NCBI GenBank assembly: GCA_038233215.1
Contig: JBBSML010000001.1
Span: forward strand, 124,001 to 188,000
Origin: JACDBZ01 sp038233215
Lineage (GTDB): Bacteria; Chloroflexota; Limnocylindria; QHBO01
Direction: 5' to 3'
Length of the DNA stretch: 64,000 bases
This document shows positions 15,927 through 24,455 of this stretch, piece after piece. Below the pieces are notes generated by a model, which saw nothing but the letters and a program-made list of their open reading frames with translations, did not search any database and was not told where the DNA came from. Position numbers and translations under genes: made by a program. Within the stretch, counting starts at the first letter, position 1. Each line of letters starts with the position of its first letter.

Positions 15927-17429
15927 ATGACCCTCGTCGAAGCCGATACCGCACTCGGTGCGGCCGCAACCGCACTCCTCGGGGACCGCCGCCTCATCAT
16001 CGCCACCAATCGTGGCCCGGTGACCTTCACGTCGGGCGCGGATGGGTCGCTGCGGCCGCGACGCGGCTCCGGTGGGCTTGTCACCGCGCTCGGGCAGATC
16101 GGCAGACACGTCCCGGTCACCTGGATCGCGGCGGCGATGAGCGAGGGGGATCGGCGCGCCGCTGCCGACTCCAAACTCCTGCGCCAGGTTTCCGGCGACG
16201 ATGCCATCCGGCTGCGATTCGCATCGGTCGAGCGGTCGGTGTTCGAGCAGGCATACAACGTGATCGCCAACCCGCTCCTGTGGTTCCTCCAGCACCAGAT
16301 GTGGAACCTGCCGGAGCGTCCGGTGATCGATATGGCGACCATGCGCGCGTGGGAACGAGGCTACGTGGCGCTCAACGAGGCCTTCGCGGCGGCCGTCCTG
16401 GCCCAGACGCGCTCCGACCGACGGCCGCGGATCATGCTCCACGACTATCACCTCTATACCGCGGCCGAGTCGATCCGCCATGCCCGGCCCGGTGCCGTCC
16501 TCAGCCACTTCACCCACATCCCGTGGCCGCCGTCGAGCATCTGGCAGAACATCGCTCCAAACATCCGCGAGGGCATCGCCACGGGGCTGCTGGCAAACGA
16601 CGTGGTCGGCTTCCAAACGCAGCGATACGCGCACAACTTCCTGCGCATGGTCGAGTCGTTCGTGCCCGACGCGACCGTCGATTACGAAGCGCGCACCGTG
16701 CGGCGCAAGCGGCGGACGATCCACGTGCGCCACTATCCGATCAGCATCGACGTCGAAGCCACCCGGCGGGTGGCCGGCTCGCGGGCGGCGCGGCGTCGTG
16801 CCGACCAGCTGCTGGGCGGCGCCCGGGAACGGGTGATCGTGCGTGTCGACCGCCTGGAGCCGTCCAAGAACATCCTTCGTGGATTCATGGCCTACGAGAC
16901 GCTCCTCCAGCGCAACCCCAGGATGCGCGGCCGGATCAGCTTCCTCGCGTTCCTGGTTCCGTCACGAACCGGGCTGCGAGAATACGGAGACTACGGTCGC
17001 AAGGTGCAGAACGCGGTCGACCGCATCAATGCCCGCTTCGGGCAATCCGGCTGGCGGCCGGTTCAGCTCTTCTACGAGAACGACTACGCGCAGGCCATGG
17101 CCGGCCTCTCGATCGCCGATGTCATCCTCGTCAACCCGCTGATCGACGGCATGAACCTGGTCGCCAAGGAGGCGGTCATCGTTTCCGACCGCGACGCCGT
17201 GCTCGTTCTGTCGGAGACCGCCGGTGCGTTCGATCAGATGGCCGATGGCGCGCTGGCCGTGGCACCAGCCGACGTGGTCGGCACCGCCGATGCCCTGGCC
17301 ACCGCCCTTGCCATGCCGGTCGAGGAGCGTCGGCGCCGGCTGGCACACCTCCGGCGCGGCGTCGAGCAAGAGGACATCAGCTGGTGGCTGCGGCGCCAGC
17401 TCGAGGATCTCCACGAGCTCACCGGCTGA
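15927..17429 (+). CDS. otsA: Trehalose-6-phosphate synthase (GT20)
   Basis: 500 residues. It joins UDP-glucose (or another NDP-glucose) to glucose 6-phosphate. The motifs NRGPV, SGGLVTAL, HDYHLY, HIPWPP, DRLEPSKNILRG and DGMNLVAKE occur in order and fit the GT20 active site. It follows nuoN with only four bases between, so it may share the nuo transcript. It converges on the phosphatase gene, which supplies the second step. Confidence 0.93.
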   Translation: MTLVEADTALGAAATALLGDRRLIIATNRGPVTFTSGADGSLRPRRGSGGLVTALGQIGRHVPVTWIAAAMSEGDRRAAADSKLLRQVSGDDAIRLRFASVERSVFEQAYNVIANPLLWFLQHQMWNLPERPVIDMATMRAWERGYVALNEAFAAAVLAQTRSDRRPRIMLHDYHLYTAAESIRHARPGAVLSHFTHIPWPPSSIWQNIAPNIREGIATGLLANDVVGFQTQRYAHNFLRMVESFVPDATVDYEARTVRRKRRTIHVRHYPISIDVEATRRVAGSRAARRRADQLLGGARERVIVRVDRLEPSKNILRGFMAYETLLQRNPRMRGRISFLAFLVPSRTGLREYGDYGRKVQNAVDRINARFGQSGWRPVQLFYENDYAQAMAGLSIADVILVNPLIDGMNLVAKEAVIVSDRDAVLVLSETAGAFDQMADGALAVAPADVVGTADALATALAMPVEERRRRLAHLRRGVEQEDISWWLRRQLEDLHELTG

Positions 17430-17485
17430 ACGGCACGGGTTGCTCAGCCCGTCCCGTGGTTCTTACCCCCTTGTTGCACCCCAGA

Positions 17486-18304
17486 TCAGCGACGCGCCAG
17501 GGCCGTCAGCAGCGCTGCTGCCGCAGTGGGATCGGCCAGCACCACGTCGGCCGCATCCACCACGGCGGGCGGCGTCTCGCCATCCGCACCTCCGACGCCG
17601 ATGATCGCGCCGCGAAACCCGCCGGCCGACCGCAGCGCATCGACCGCACGGAACATATCGAGATCGGTGATGTCGTCGCCCATGACGACGACGCCGCGCA
17701 GCCCGAAGCGCTGGATGATGGTCCGCGCCGCGCTTTCCTTGTCGCCGGAGCCGACCGGCCGCAGCTCGACGCTCATCCGTCCACGGCGCAGGGAAATCCC
17801 GTGAGCATCGGTGCCGCCGAGCGACTCCAGGATGACGGCCAGCGCCGCCGCGGGATCCGACGCGTTGCGGTAATGGATCGTGGCCGAAGCACCCTTATGC
17901 TCGAGGATGATCCCAGGCACCGCAGGCACGGCGGCAAGGACGAGGTCCAACCGCATCCTGACCGATGCCGCCTCCGGCGTGGCGATGGGCATCTCCGCAT
18001 CCGGCTCGAGCCACTCGGTACCGTGATTGCCAGCGATCAGCAGGCCGGGCACGCCCGTCATGCGCCGTGCGTCGAGTGGCGCGCGGCCGGTCACGACGGC
18101 GACCACCGCGAGGCGATCGACCAATGCAGACAGCGCGCCGGCCGCACCGCCGATGAGAGCGGCCGAGGCCGGGTCGGCGTCCATCGGTGACAGGGTGCCG
18201 TCGAAATCGGTGAGGAGGCCAGCCGGGGCATTGGCCAGCGCTGCCGACGCCAAGTCCATGGCGCGCGCCAGCGGTGCATCGGGGCTGCGGCTAGACTCAG
18301 CCAT
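17486..18304 (-). CDS. otsB: Trehalose-6-phosphate phosphatase (HAD)
   Basis: 272 residues. HAD motif I is DFDGTLSP (about residue 33), motif II is VVTGR and motif III/IV is VVMGDDITDLDMF. Together these fit OtsB, which removes the phosphate from trehalose 6-phosphate. It is convergent with otsA across 56 bases. That gap holds a weak hairpin (CACGGG 17434-17439 with CCCGTG 17453-17458) that may act as a terminator. Its ATG directly abuts the start of the divergent sortase-like gene. Confidence 0.92.
   Translation of the reverse strand: MAESSRSPDAPLARAMDLASAALANAPAGLLTDFDGTLSPMDADPASAALIGGAAGALSALVDRLAVVAVVTGRAPLDARRMTGVPGLLIAGNHGTEWLEPDAEMPIATPEAASVRMRLDLVLAAVPAVPGIILEHKGASATIHYRNASDPAAALAVILESLGGTDAHGISLRRGRMSVELRPVGSGDKESAARTIIQRFGLRGVVVMGDDITDLDMFRAVDALRSAGGFRGAIIGVGGADGETPPAVVDAADVVLADPTAAAALLTALARR
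18292..18297 (+). promoter_or_regulatory. -10 element of a likely leaderless transcript
   Basis: TAGACT ends 7 bases before the GTG of the sortase-like gene. At this spacing the transcript would begin at or next to the start codon. The element lies within the first codons of the opposite-strand otsB. Confidence 0.5.
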
Positions 18305-19021
18305 GTGAAGCGTCTCTCCTCTTGGGCGCTCCCGATCATCCTGGGTGTTGCGGGGGTTGCTCTCATTATCGTCGGCACGCAGGACCTCGATGCGGATCCG
18401 CCCGCCAGGCTGGCACCGATCGCGACACCCAGCGAGGTAGCGGAGGCAACGACAACTCCTGCGCCGTCGGCCTCGGCGTCGGGATCTGCCGCTCCGAGCG
18501 CCAGCGCCGAGCCAACCGAGAGCCCCACGCCGGAGCCATTGCCTTCAGACGTCACGGCCGTGCAGCTGGAGGTGGAATCGGTCGGCATCAATCTCACGGT
18601 CAAGCAGTCGACCAACCAGGAGACCGATGGCTTTCCGCCGACCGACGCCGCCTACATCCTGCGGGCTGGCAACCAGCCGGGCCGGAACACGAACTCGTAC
18701 ATCTTTGCGCACGCCCTCAACACGCTCTTCAAGCCGCTCTGGAACGTGCAGATCGGCGCCGAGGTGCTGATTCAGATGTCCGACGACTCGGTGCTCAGCT
18801 ACATCGTGACTGAGGTCCGCCCGAACGTTCCCTGCCCCGATCCCGACGCGACGGAGAACAACCCGCCGGACCCGCCGCTCGCGCTCCAGATTCACGACGA
18901 CTGTGCCGAAGGCGCATTCTGGACAACGCCCACACCCTACGAGCGCCTCACCCTCCAGACGTCGCAGGGCTTCAACCGGAACTGGGGCGAGCTCGTGATC
19001 GTGGCCGAGCCCGCCACCTGA
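18305..19021 (+). CDS. Sortase-fold membrane protein lacking the catalytic cysteine
   Basis: 238 residues: an N-terminal membrane helix (about 7-24), a Pro/Ala/Ser/Thr-rich linker to about residue 80, and an extracytoplasmic domain resembling class E/F-type sortases. The histidine region is NSYIFAHALN. The expected TLxTC motif reads LTLQTSQG, with a serine (codon TCG) in place of the nucleophilic cysteine. The usual arginine just before the last strand is also not in place. It may be a non-catalytic sortase-like domain. GTG 18305 is the only plausible start because no other start codon lies before the helix. Confidence 0.7.
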   Translation: MKRLSSWALPIILGVAGVALIIVGTQDLDADPPARLAPIATPSEVAEATTTPAPSASASGSAAPSASAEPTESPTPEPLPSDVTAVQLEVESVGINLTVKQSTNQETDGFPPTDAAYILRAGNQPGRNTNSYIFAHALNTLFKPLWNVQIGAEVLIQMSDDSVLSYIVTEVRPNVPCPDPDATENNPPDPPLALQIHDDCAEGAFWTTPTPYERLTLQTSQGFNRNWGELVIVAEPAT

Positions 19022-19022
19022 C

Positions 19023-20585
19023 TCAGGCGCGCCGTCCGCGGACGAACCAGGCCGGCACGATCGCCACCAGCGTCACGCCCAGCGCGATCCCGAACACCAG
19101 CTGAAGGGCCTCCGCCGATTGGCCCTGTGACCACCGCTCGAGCAGGTCGACGAGTGCGAGCGAGGCGTTGGGATCGACCCCAACGAACTCCGGCCGACCG
19201 AGGTCGCTGACCAGCGCGTCACGCCGCCCCGGGTCGGCAATCAGCGCCGACAGCTCGTTGATGCGGTTCTGGCCGATCGAGGTCAGCAATGCCAGCCCGA
19301 TGCTCATCCCGATGGTGCGCGTGATCTGGATCATGGCGCTCGCCACGCCATAGGCACCTGCGCCAGCCGCATCGACGGCCGCCGTGGCGCGCGGTGCGAC
19401 CGTCAGTCCGAAGCCAAGGCCGAAGACACCGAGATCACGTACCAGCCGATCCGGCTCGGTCCCGATCCCCCACTCGAGCGCCAGCCACAGCCCGGCCGCG
19501 CTGACCAGCACGCCTCCCAGCGTCACGATCCGCTCGCCGATGAAGCCCGTCAGCAGGCCACCGATGAGGGCACCCACCGCGATGGCAAGCGTCAGCGCCG
19601 TCAGGATGAGCGACGCGTCGACATCGCTGCCGAACAGGACGCGATTGACGAAGACCGGCCCACCGATGATCGCCGTCGCCAGCGAGTACCCGGTCAGCAG
19701 GCTGACCGCGTTCGCCGCGCTGAAGGCCGTGTTCGCGAAGAGGCGCAGGTCGACGATCGGTGAGCGCGAACGGAGCTCCAGCCACACGAATGCGGCAAAC
19801 GCCGCGGCACCCAGCAGCAGGCCTCCCAGCACCAGGGGATCGGTCCATCCATTGGCACCCGAGATGGTGACGGCACCGATCCCGGCAACCAGCGCGATGG
19901 ACAGCAGCCCAGCCCCGCCAAGGTCGAGCCCTGCCCGGACCCGCGGCGTCTCGATGCCGCCGGCGACGACATAGATCAGGAGCAGGGTGACGATACCGAT
20001 CGGCACATTGAGGAGAAAGATCCACTGCCAGCTGGCGATGTCGAGGCCGGGGATCGGGAGGTTGAAGTTGAGGAGCACCCAGGCGCCGTATGCCGGGCCG
20101 ATCGCCATGCCGATGTAGGTCGCGGCACCCTCGAGCCCCAGCGCGGCGCCTCGGGCGCGACCGCTGAACAGGTGGCTGGCCAGCGCCATCGAGAGCGGGA
20201 CGAGCGCGCCGCCGCCGAAGCCCTGGATCACCCGCGAAACGATCAGCCAGGTCAACCCGTCCTCCGAGCCCGCGAAGCGCGAAATCCCTGATCCCGCGCT
20301 GCCGATGACGAACAGGAGGAGCGCAACCACGTAGAGGCGGCGGGCTCCCCACAGGTCGGCGCCGCGACCCGCGAGCGGCATGGCGACCACGTACGCCAGT
20401 AGGTAGGCGTTCACGATCCAGCTCACGCGCGCCAGGTCCGCCCAGCCGCCGAAGTCGGCCACGATCGACGGCAGCGCGATCGCGACGACCATCAGCTCCG
20501 CGCCGCCCAGCAGGACCCCCAGGCTCGCGAAGACGAGCGCAGCCCAGGCAGCCAGCGGATGGATCCGCAGCGTCTGATCGATCAC
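19023..20585 (-). CDS. MFS transporter, DHA2-like (14 helices)
   Basis: 520 residues with about 14 hydrophobic segments, like drug:H+ antiporters of the DHA2 family. LAGRGADLWGARRLYV matches the loop 2-3 motif and SRVIQGFGGGALVPLS matches the helix 4 region. The GTG start overlaps the stop of the upstream permease gene as GTGA. An apparent longer frame extends upstream through that gene but is out of its coding frame. Substrate unknown. It belongs to a three-gene cluster divergent from an ArsR regulator. Confidence 0.88.
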   Translation of the reverse strand: MIDQTLRIHPLAAWAALVFASLGVLLGGAELMVVAIALPSIVADFGGWADLARVSWIVNAYLLAYVVAMPLAGRGADLWGARRLYVVALLLFVIGSAGSGISRFAGSEDGLTWLIVSRVIQGFGGGALVPLSMALASHLFSGRARGAALGLEGAATYIGMAIGPAYGAWVLLNFNLPIPGLDIASWQWIFLLNVPIGIVTLLLIYVVAGGIETPRVRAGLDLGGAGLLSIALVAGIGAVTISGANGWTDPLVLGGLLLGAAAFAAFVWLELRSRSPIVDLRLFANTAFSAANAVSLLTGYSLATAIIGGPVFVNRVLFGSDVDASLILTALTLAIAVGALIGGLLTGFIGERIVTLGGVLVSAAGLWLALEWGIGTEPDRLVRDLGVFGLGFGLTVAPRATAAVDAAGAGAYGVASAMIQITRTIGMSIGLALLTSIGQNRINELSALIADPGRRDALVSDLGRPEFVGVDPNASLALVDLLERWSQGQSAEALQLVFGIALGVTLVAIVPAWFVRGRRA

Positions 20586-21235
20586 AGGTCCGCCCGCTCC
20601 AGGGCTGCACGCGCCATGAGCACGAGGAGGGCGGCGAATGCGAGGCTCGCGCCGCCGCCCTGCACGGCAACCGATATCGGCGCCGGCAGACGCGAGAGGT
20701 GGACCAGCGCCTCGACCGGAAGCGCGACACGCGGGAGGGCGAACCAACCCCCCGCGATGATGAGTGCACTCGCGGCGACGGCAGCAGTGGTCGCGGCTCG
20801 CGGCCGAAGGATGACCCCGAACAGCAGCCCCAGCGCCAGCAGGGCAAGCGATCCACAGGCGATCCCACCGAACATTGCGCCGAACGCGACCGGGTCCAGG
20901 GACGTCGACGCAGTCGACGCGGCGAGCCACCCCAGCAAACCGACGGCCGCCACTCCCAGGACCGAGACCAAGACCAGGGCAACAAACCAGCCCGCAAGGA
21001 TCGTCCCGCGCGAGATGGACCGTGTGGCGAGCCACCCGGCCCGACCCAGGACGCGGTCCCGGCTGATCGACCAGGCGGCGATCGCGGCGCCGACGATCAT
21101 CGCCGCGGACACGCCGACCGCCAGGCGCACGAGGATGGCGGGCAGCGACCCCGGAAGTAGCGACGCCGCCGCTCCCACGGCAACATACCCGGTGAGCAAC
21201 AGGAGGAGGCGAAAGCTGATCCATAGCTCACGCAT
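20582..21235 (-). CDS. ABC-2-like membrane permease, small
   Basis: 217 residues, mostly hydrophobic with about six helices and an N-terminal amphipathic stretch (MRELWISFRLLL). It resembles the membrane part of ABC exporters but has no firm family motif. It lies between an ABC ATPase-like gene (30 bases upstream) and the MFS gene, so pairing with the ATPase is inferred from position. ATG 21235 is chosen; GTG codons further upstream are possible. Confidence 0.65.
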   Translation of the reverse strand: MRELWISFRLLLLLTGYVAVGAAASLLPGSLPAILVRLAVGVSAAMIVGAAIAAWSISRDRVLGRAGWLATRSISRGTILAGWFVALVLVSVLGVAAVGLLGWLAASTASTSLDPVAFGAMFGGIACGSLALLALGLLFGVILRPRAATTAAVAASALIIAGGWFALPRVALPVEALVHLSRLPAPISVAVQGGGASLAFAALLVLMARAALERADL

Positions 21236-21264
21236 GGCAAGCCCGACGACGACCCCCGTCTGGC

Positions 21265-22080
21265 TCACTCCGGAACCGCTCGGCGAAGGCGGCGCTCCGC
21301 CGCCTTCAGCGCCGCCAGCTGCGCGATCCCGGCGTGGCTCAGCGGCAAGCCAGCCTGATCGAGGTCCCCGACCGGTGCGATGAGCTCCACGCGACCGTTC
21401 CGCAGGTACGCAACGTGCGCGACGAGCCCCAGCTCGCTGCCGGGATCCCGACTCGCCAGCAGGATGGTCAGCCGCCGGCCGGGGATCCGCAACAGGCGAT
21501 CTCGTTCGGTCGCCTCGATCGCCCGCAGCGGCTCGTCGAGCAGCAGGACCTCGGGCTCGGCGATCAGCACCGACGCCAGGCCCGTCCGCTGCTCCAGCTC
21601 CGGACCTCCGCGGCTGACCGCCCGCTCGGCCATCGCGGGAGTGATCCCGGTCCACCTGAGCGCCCGGTCGATTCGTCGCGCCCGTTCGTCGTGCGAAAGG
21701 CCCAGCAGCCCAGCGGCCAGGTGCAGCGCCTCGAGCGGTGTCATCCAGCTGTGCAGGCCGGATTCGGGTCCCAGGTAAGCCATGCGCCGGCCCCACCCGG
21801 TGACGGTCGGATCGGTCGAACCGGCAATGCGAACCTCGCCACGGTCAGCCCGTGACAATCCGGCGAGCACTCGCAGCAACGTGGATGCGGTCGTGTCGGG
21901 TTCGGAGACGACCAACAGCCGAGCGCCCACCGGGACCGAGAGCGAACACCGGTCCAGCGCTCGGCCACGTCGCAGATCCGTGCATGACACGGCGGACGGA
22001 CGCAGGACGCGGAGGGACGGCGCGCTCCACAACGCGTCCGGGGTCGAACTCGTCAGCGACGCACCTCCTGTTGCCGGCAT
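21265..22080 (-). CDS. ABC ATPase-like protein with degenerate Walker A
   Basis: 271 residues with the outline of an ABC ATPase. Walker B is clear (VLLLDEP), and LLASRDPG may stand for the H-loop region. The Walker A lysine motif is absent: SEPDTTASTLL replaces GxxGxGKST. The LSGGQ signature is also blurred (VSRGGPELEQR). It may bind nucleotide weakly or act as a structural partner. ATG 22080 starts just after a TAGCAT -10 (22100-22105), giving a leader of about 13 nt. Confidence 0.65.
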   Translation of the reverse strand: MPATGGASLTSSTPDALWSAPSLRVLRPSAVSCTDLRRGRALDRCSLSVPVGARLLVVSEPDTTASTLLRVLAGLSRADRGEVRIAGSTDPTVTGWGRRMAYLGPESGLHSWMTPLEALHLAAGLLGLSHDERARRIDRALRWTGITPAMAERAVSRGGPELEQRTGLASVLIAEPEVLLLDEPLRAIEATERDRLLRIPGRRLTILLASRDPGSELGLVAHVAYLRNGRVELIAPVGDLDQAGLPLSHAGIAQLAALKAAERRLRRAVPE

Positions 22081-22099
22081 CGAGACCGGTCGGGCGCCG

Positions 22100-22105
22100 A
22101 TGCTA
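22100..22105 (-). promoter_or_regulatory. Extended -10 for the efflux cluster
   Basis: On the minus strand TAGCAT is preceded by TG-C, an extended -10. It lies 20 bases before the ATG of the ABC-like gene. No strong -35 is seen. Confidence 0.4.
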
Positions 22106-22113
22106 GCACGGGG

Positions 22114-22143
22114 TTGACGGACCGATCGCTCAGTCGATATCAT
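22114..22143 (+). promoter_or_regulatory. Promoter of the ArsR gene
   Basis: TTGACG (22114-22119), an 18-base spacer and TATCAT (22138-22143) point toward the ArsR-type gene. The predicted start point falls in the palindrome at 22142-22157, which fits autorepression. Confidence 0.55.
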
Positions 22144-22157
22144 AAGCCATTGCTTAT
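22142..22157. promoter_or_regulatory. Palindromic operator for the ArsR-family regulator
   Basis: ATAAGC-CATT-GCTTAT is a perfect 6-base inverted repeat in an otherwise GC-rich region. It overlaps the -10 and start point of the regulator promoter and lies about 40 bases from the divergent -10. This is the usual form of ArsR/SmtB operators. Binding is inferred. Confidence 0.6.
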
Positions 22158-22186
22158 ATAAACCCGCATTTGATAAAGAAGCGCTT

Positions 22187-22549
22187 GTGATCCCATCTTC
22201 CCCCGAGAGCGCGGCCGAGCGCGACCTGCGACGCCTCCGCACGCTATACCGCGCCCTGGGGGATGAGACGCGTCTGCGGATCATCGGCCTCATGGCAGAG
22301 ATCGGGCCGCTGCCGGTACGTGAGCTGTCGGCCCGCATCGGCCTTTCCCAGCCGCTCATCAGCTGGCACCTGCGCATCCTGCGCCTGGCCGGCATCATCG
22401 ATACGCAGCGCCAGGGTCGAGAGGTGATCTGTCGTCTGCGGACAGCCGCCTTCGAGGAGCTGCATGACGCCGAGGGTCGGCTCGTCGGCGGTACGGCCGG
22501 GGTTGCGGGTGCCGCCGGCGCGCCGGGAACGGTGCCTGATGTCAGCTAG
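22187..22549 (+). CDS. ArsR-family transcriptional regulator
   Basis: 120 residues. The winged helix-turn-helix is clear: ALGDETRLRIIGLM, then ELSARIGLSQPLISWHLRIL as recognition helix and the wing RQGREVICRL. No cysteine pair of the metal-sensing ArsR type is present, so the effector is unlikely to be a thiolate-bound metal. It starts at GTG 22187, overlaps the next gene by 11 bases and probably controls both itself and the divergent efflux cluster. Confidence 0.88.
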   Translation: MIPSSPESAAERDLRRLRTLYRALGDETRLRIIGLMAEIGPLPVRELSARIGLSQPLISWHLRILRLAGIIDTQRQGREVICRLRTAAFEELHDAEGRLVGGTAGVAGAAGAPGTVPDVS

Positions 22550-23213
22550 CCGCGATCACGCGCACGACCTGCGGCGCGGAGCGTCGGTGGTGCCGGCCAG
22601 GATCAAGGAATCGGCGCGCAGCATCCTCGTCCCCGTCGTGAGACTGGCCATGGCGCTGCACCTCACCCCGAACACGATCACCGTCATTGGCCTCCTCATC
22701 ACCGTGGCCGCTGCGGGGCTGGTCGCCGGTGGCTGGCTCCTGATCGGGGCCGCGGTGTTGAGCGCGGGCTCCCTGCTCGACGCGGTCGACGGCGCACTGG
22801 CCCGGGCACAGGGCGGCGAGACCGCCTTCGGTAGCTTCCTCGACTCGACCCTCGACCGGGCGAGCGAGGCGATCCTGTATGTCGGCATCGCGGCCTGGCT
22901 GTTCAGCGCACTCGAGCGGCCGATGCTGCCGGTCCTCGCGGTCCTCGTGGCGCTGACCGGCTCATTTCTGGTCAGCTACGCTCGGGCGCGCGCCGAGGGA
23001 ATCGGCCTGTCGGCCAGCGTCGGCCTTGCTCCCCGGACGGAGCGGCTCGTCCTCATCATCGCCGGCGTCGCGCTGGCGGGCCTCGGCTTCACGCCGGTCC
23101 TCATCGGCATTCTGTTCCTGATCGCCGCCCTCACCATCGTGACGGTCATCCAGCGCATCTGGCATGTCTGGCGTCTCAGCCAGGGTGCCGTACCCCATAC
23201 CAAGGAGAACTGA
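22539..23213 (+). CDS. CDP-alcohol phosphatidyltransferase, probable phosphatidylinositol-phosphate synthase
   Basis: 224 residues with about six helices. The full motif D-x2-D-G-x2-A-R-x8-G-x3-D-x3-D is present in DAVDGALARAQGGETAFGSF plus the following LDSTLD. The next gene makes inositol 1-phosphate, so transfer of CDP-diacylglycerol onto inositol phosphate (the actinobacterial route) is the likely reaction. The family motif alone does not separate this from phosphatidylglycerophosphate synthase. Start ATG 22539 overlaps the ArsR stop. Confidence 0.88.
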   Translation: MSASRDHAHDLRRGASVVPARIKESARSILVPVVRLAMALHLTPNTITVIGLLITVAAAGLVAGGWLLIGAAVLSAGSLLDAVDGALARAQGGETAFGSFLDSTLDRASEAILYVGIAAWLFSALERPMLPVLAVLVALTGSFLVSYARARAEGIGLSASVGLAPRTERLVLIIAGVALAGLGFTPVLIGILFLIAALTIVTVIQRIWHVWRLSQGAVPHTKEN

Positions 23214-23219
23214 AACAGC

Positions 23220-24446
23220 GTGGCTTCGAAGAACGGCAAGACCGCCAGCAATGGTCATCGGTCAGGCGACGGCAACGTCCGGGTCGCCATCGTCGGCGTC
23301 GGCAACTGCGCAAGCAGCCTGGTCCAGGGCCGCTATCACTACGCCGATGCCAACGAGACGGACTTCATTCCGGGCCTGATGCACGTCAACTTGGGCGGAT
23401 ACCACGTCCGCGACATCGAGTTCGTGGCAGCCTTCGACATCGACCGCAACAAGGTCGGCAAGGATCTGTCGGAGGCAATCTTCAGCGAGCCGAACAACAC
23501 ATTTACGTTCAGCCAGGTCCCGCAGCTCAACGTGCCTGTCGAGCGCGGCATGACGCACGATGGCCTTGGCAAGTACCTCTCCGAGATCATCGAGAAGGCG
23601 CCCGGCCCGACGGCCGACATCGTGCGAATCCTGAAGGATCGCGAGGTCGACGTCATGGTCAGCTATCTGCCGGTCGGGTCCGAGCAGGCGACAAAATGGT
23701 ACGCCGAACAGGCGATCCAGGCAGGAGTCGCCTTCGTCAACGCGATCCCGGTCTTCATCGGCCGCGAGCCGTACTGGCAACGCCGCTTCGCCGAAGCCGG
23801 TCTGCCGATCATCGGCGACGACATCAAGTCGCAGGTGGGCGCGACCATCACGCACCGGGTCCTGACACGGCTCTTCATGGACCGCGGCGTGAAGATCGAC
23901 CGCACGTACCAGCTGAACTTCGGCGGCAACACTGATTTCCTGAACATGCTCGAACGCGAGCGTCTCGAGTCGAAGAAGGTCAGCAAGACGAACGCGGTGA
24001 CCTCGATGATGGACTACGAGATCGCGGGCGGGGACATCCACGTCGGCCCGTCGGACTACGTGCCGTGGCTGGAGGACCGCAAGTGGTGCCATATCCGGAT
24101 GGAGGGCACGACCTACGGCGACGTTCCGCTCAACTTGGAGCTCAAGCTCGAGGTGTGGGACTCTCCGAACTCTGCGGGCGTCATCACCGATGCCATTCGC
24201 TGCGCCAAGCTGGGACTTGATCGCGGCCTGGCCGGCACGCTGGTGGCGCCGAGCGCGTACTTCATGAAGTCGCCGCCGATGCAGATCCACGACGACATCG
24301 CCCACAATCGGGTCGAGGACTTCATCCGCGGCGACGACAGCGAGACGCTCGTCGGCACCGAGAAGGTCTCCAGACGGACGACGAAGAAGGTCGCGGCGGC
24401 CAACACGAAGGTAAAGGCGAGGGCCGCGGCGGCCGAAGTCGCGTAG
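23220..24446 (+). CDS. ino1: Inositol-1-phosphate synthase
   Basis: 408 residues. It converts glucose 6-phosphate to inositol 1-phosphate using NAD. The N-terminal nucleotide-binding motif is VAIVGVGNCASSLVQG, and the catalytic-domain segments SQVGATITHRVL and NFGGNTDFLNM match actinobacterial-type enzymes. A basic Ala/Lys-rich tail of about 30 residues is unusual. GTG 23220 is the start, with AAGGAG about 12 bases upstream. It sits six bases after the phosphatidyltransferase gene. Confidence 0.93.
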   Translation: MASKNGKTASNGHRSGDGNVRVAIVGVGNCASSLVQGRYHYADANETDFIPGLMHVNLGGYHVRDIEFVAAFDIDRNKVGKDLSEAIFSEPNNTFTFSQVPQLNVPVERGMTHDGLGKYLSEIIEKAPGPTADIVRILKDREVDVMVSYLPVGSEQATKWYAEQAIQAGVAFVNAIPVFIGREPYWQRRFAEAGLPIIGDDIKSQVGATITHRVLTRLFMDRGVKIDRTYQLNFGGNTDFLNMLERERLESKKVSKTNAVTSMMDYEIAGGDIHVGPSDYVPWLEDRKWCHIRMEGTTYGDVPLNLELKLEVWDSPNSAGVITDAIRCAKLGLDRGLAGTLVAPSAYFMKSPPMQIHDDIAHNRVEDFIRGDDSETLVGTEKVSRRTTKKVAAANTKVKARAAAAEVA

Positions 24447-24449
24447 GAT
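24444..24449 (+). promoter_or_regulatory. -10 element for a leaderless acyltransferase transcript
   Basis: TAGGAT overlaps the ino1 stop codon and is followed by CGGTCC and then the ATG of the next gene. The same CGGTCC-ATGG arrangement precedes the DUF151 gene at 43018. It probably gives an internal, leaderless transcript. Confidence 0.4.
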
Positions 24450-24455
24450 CGGTCC

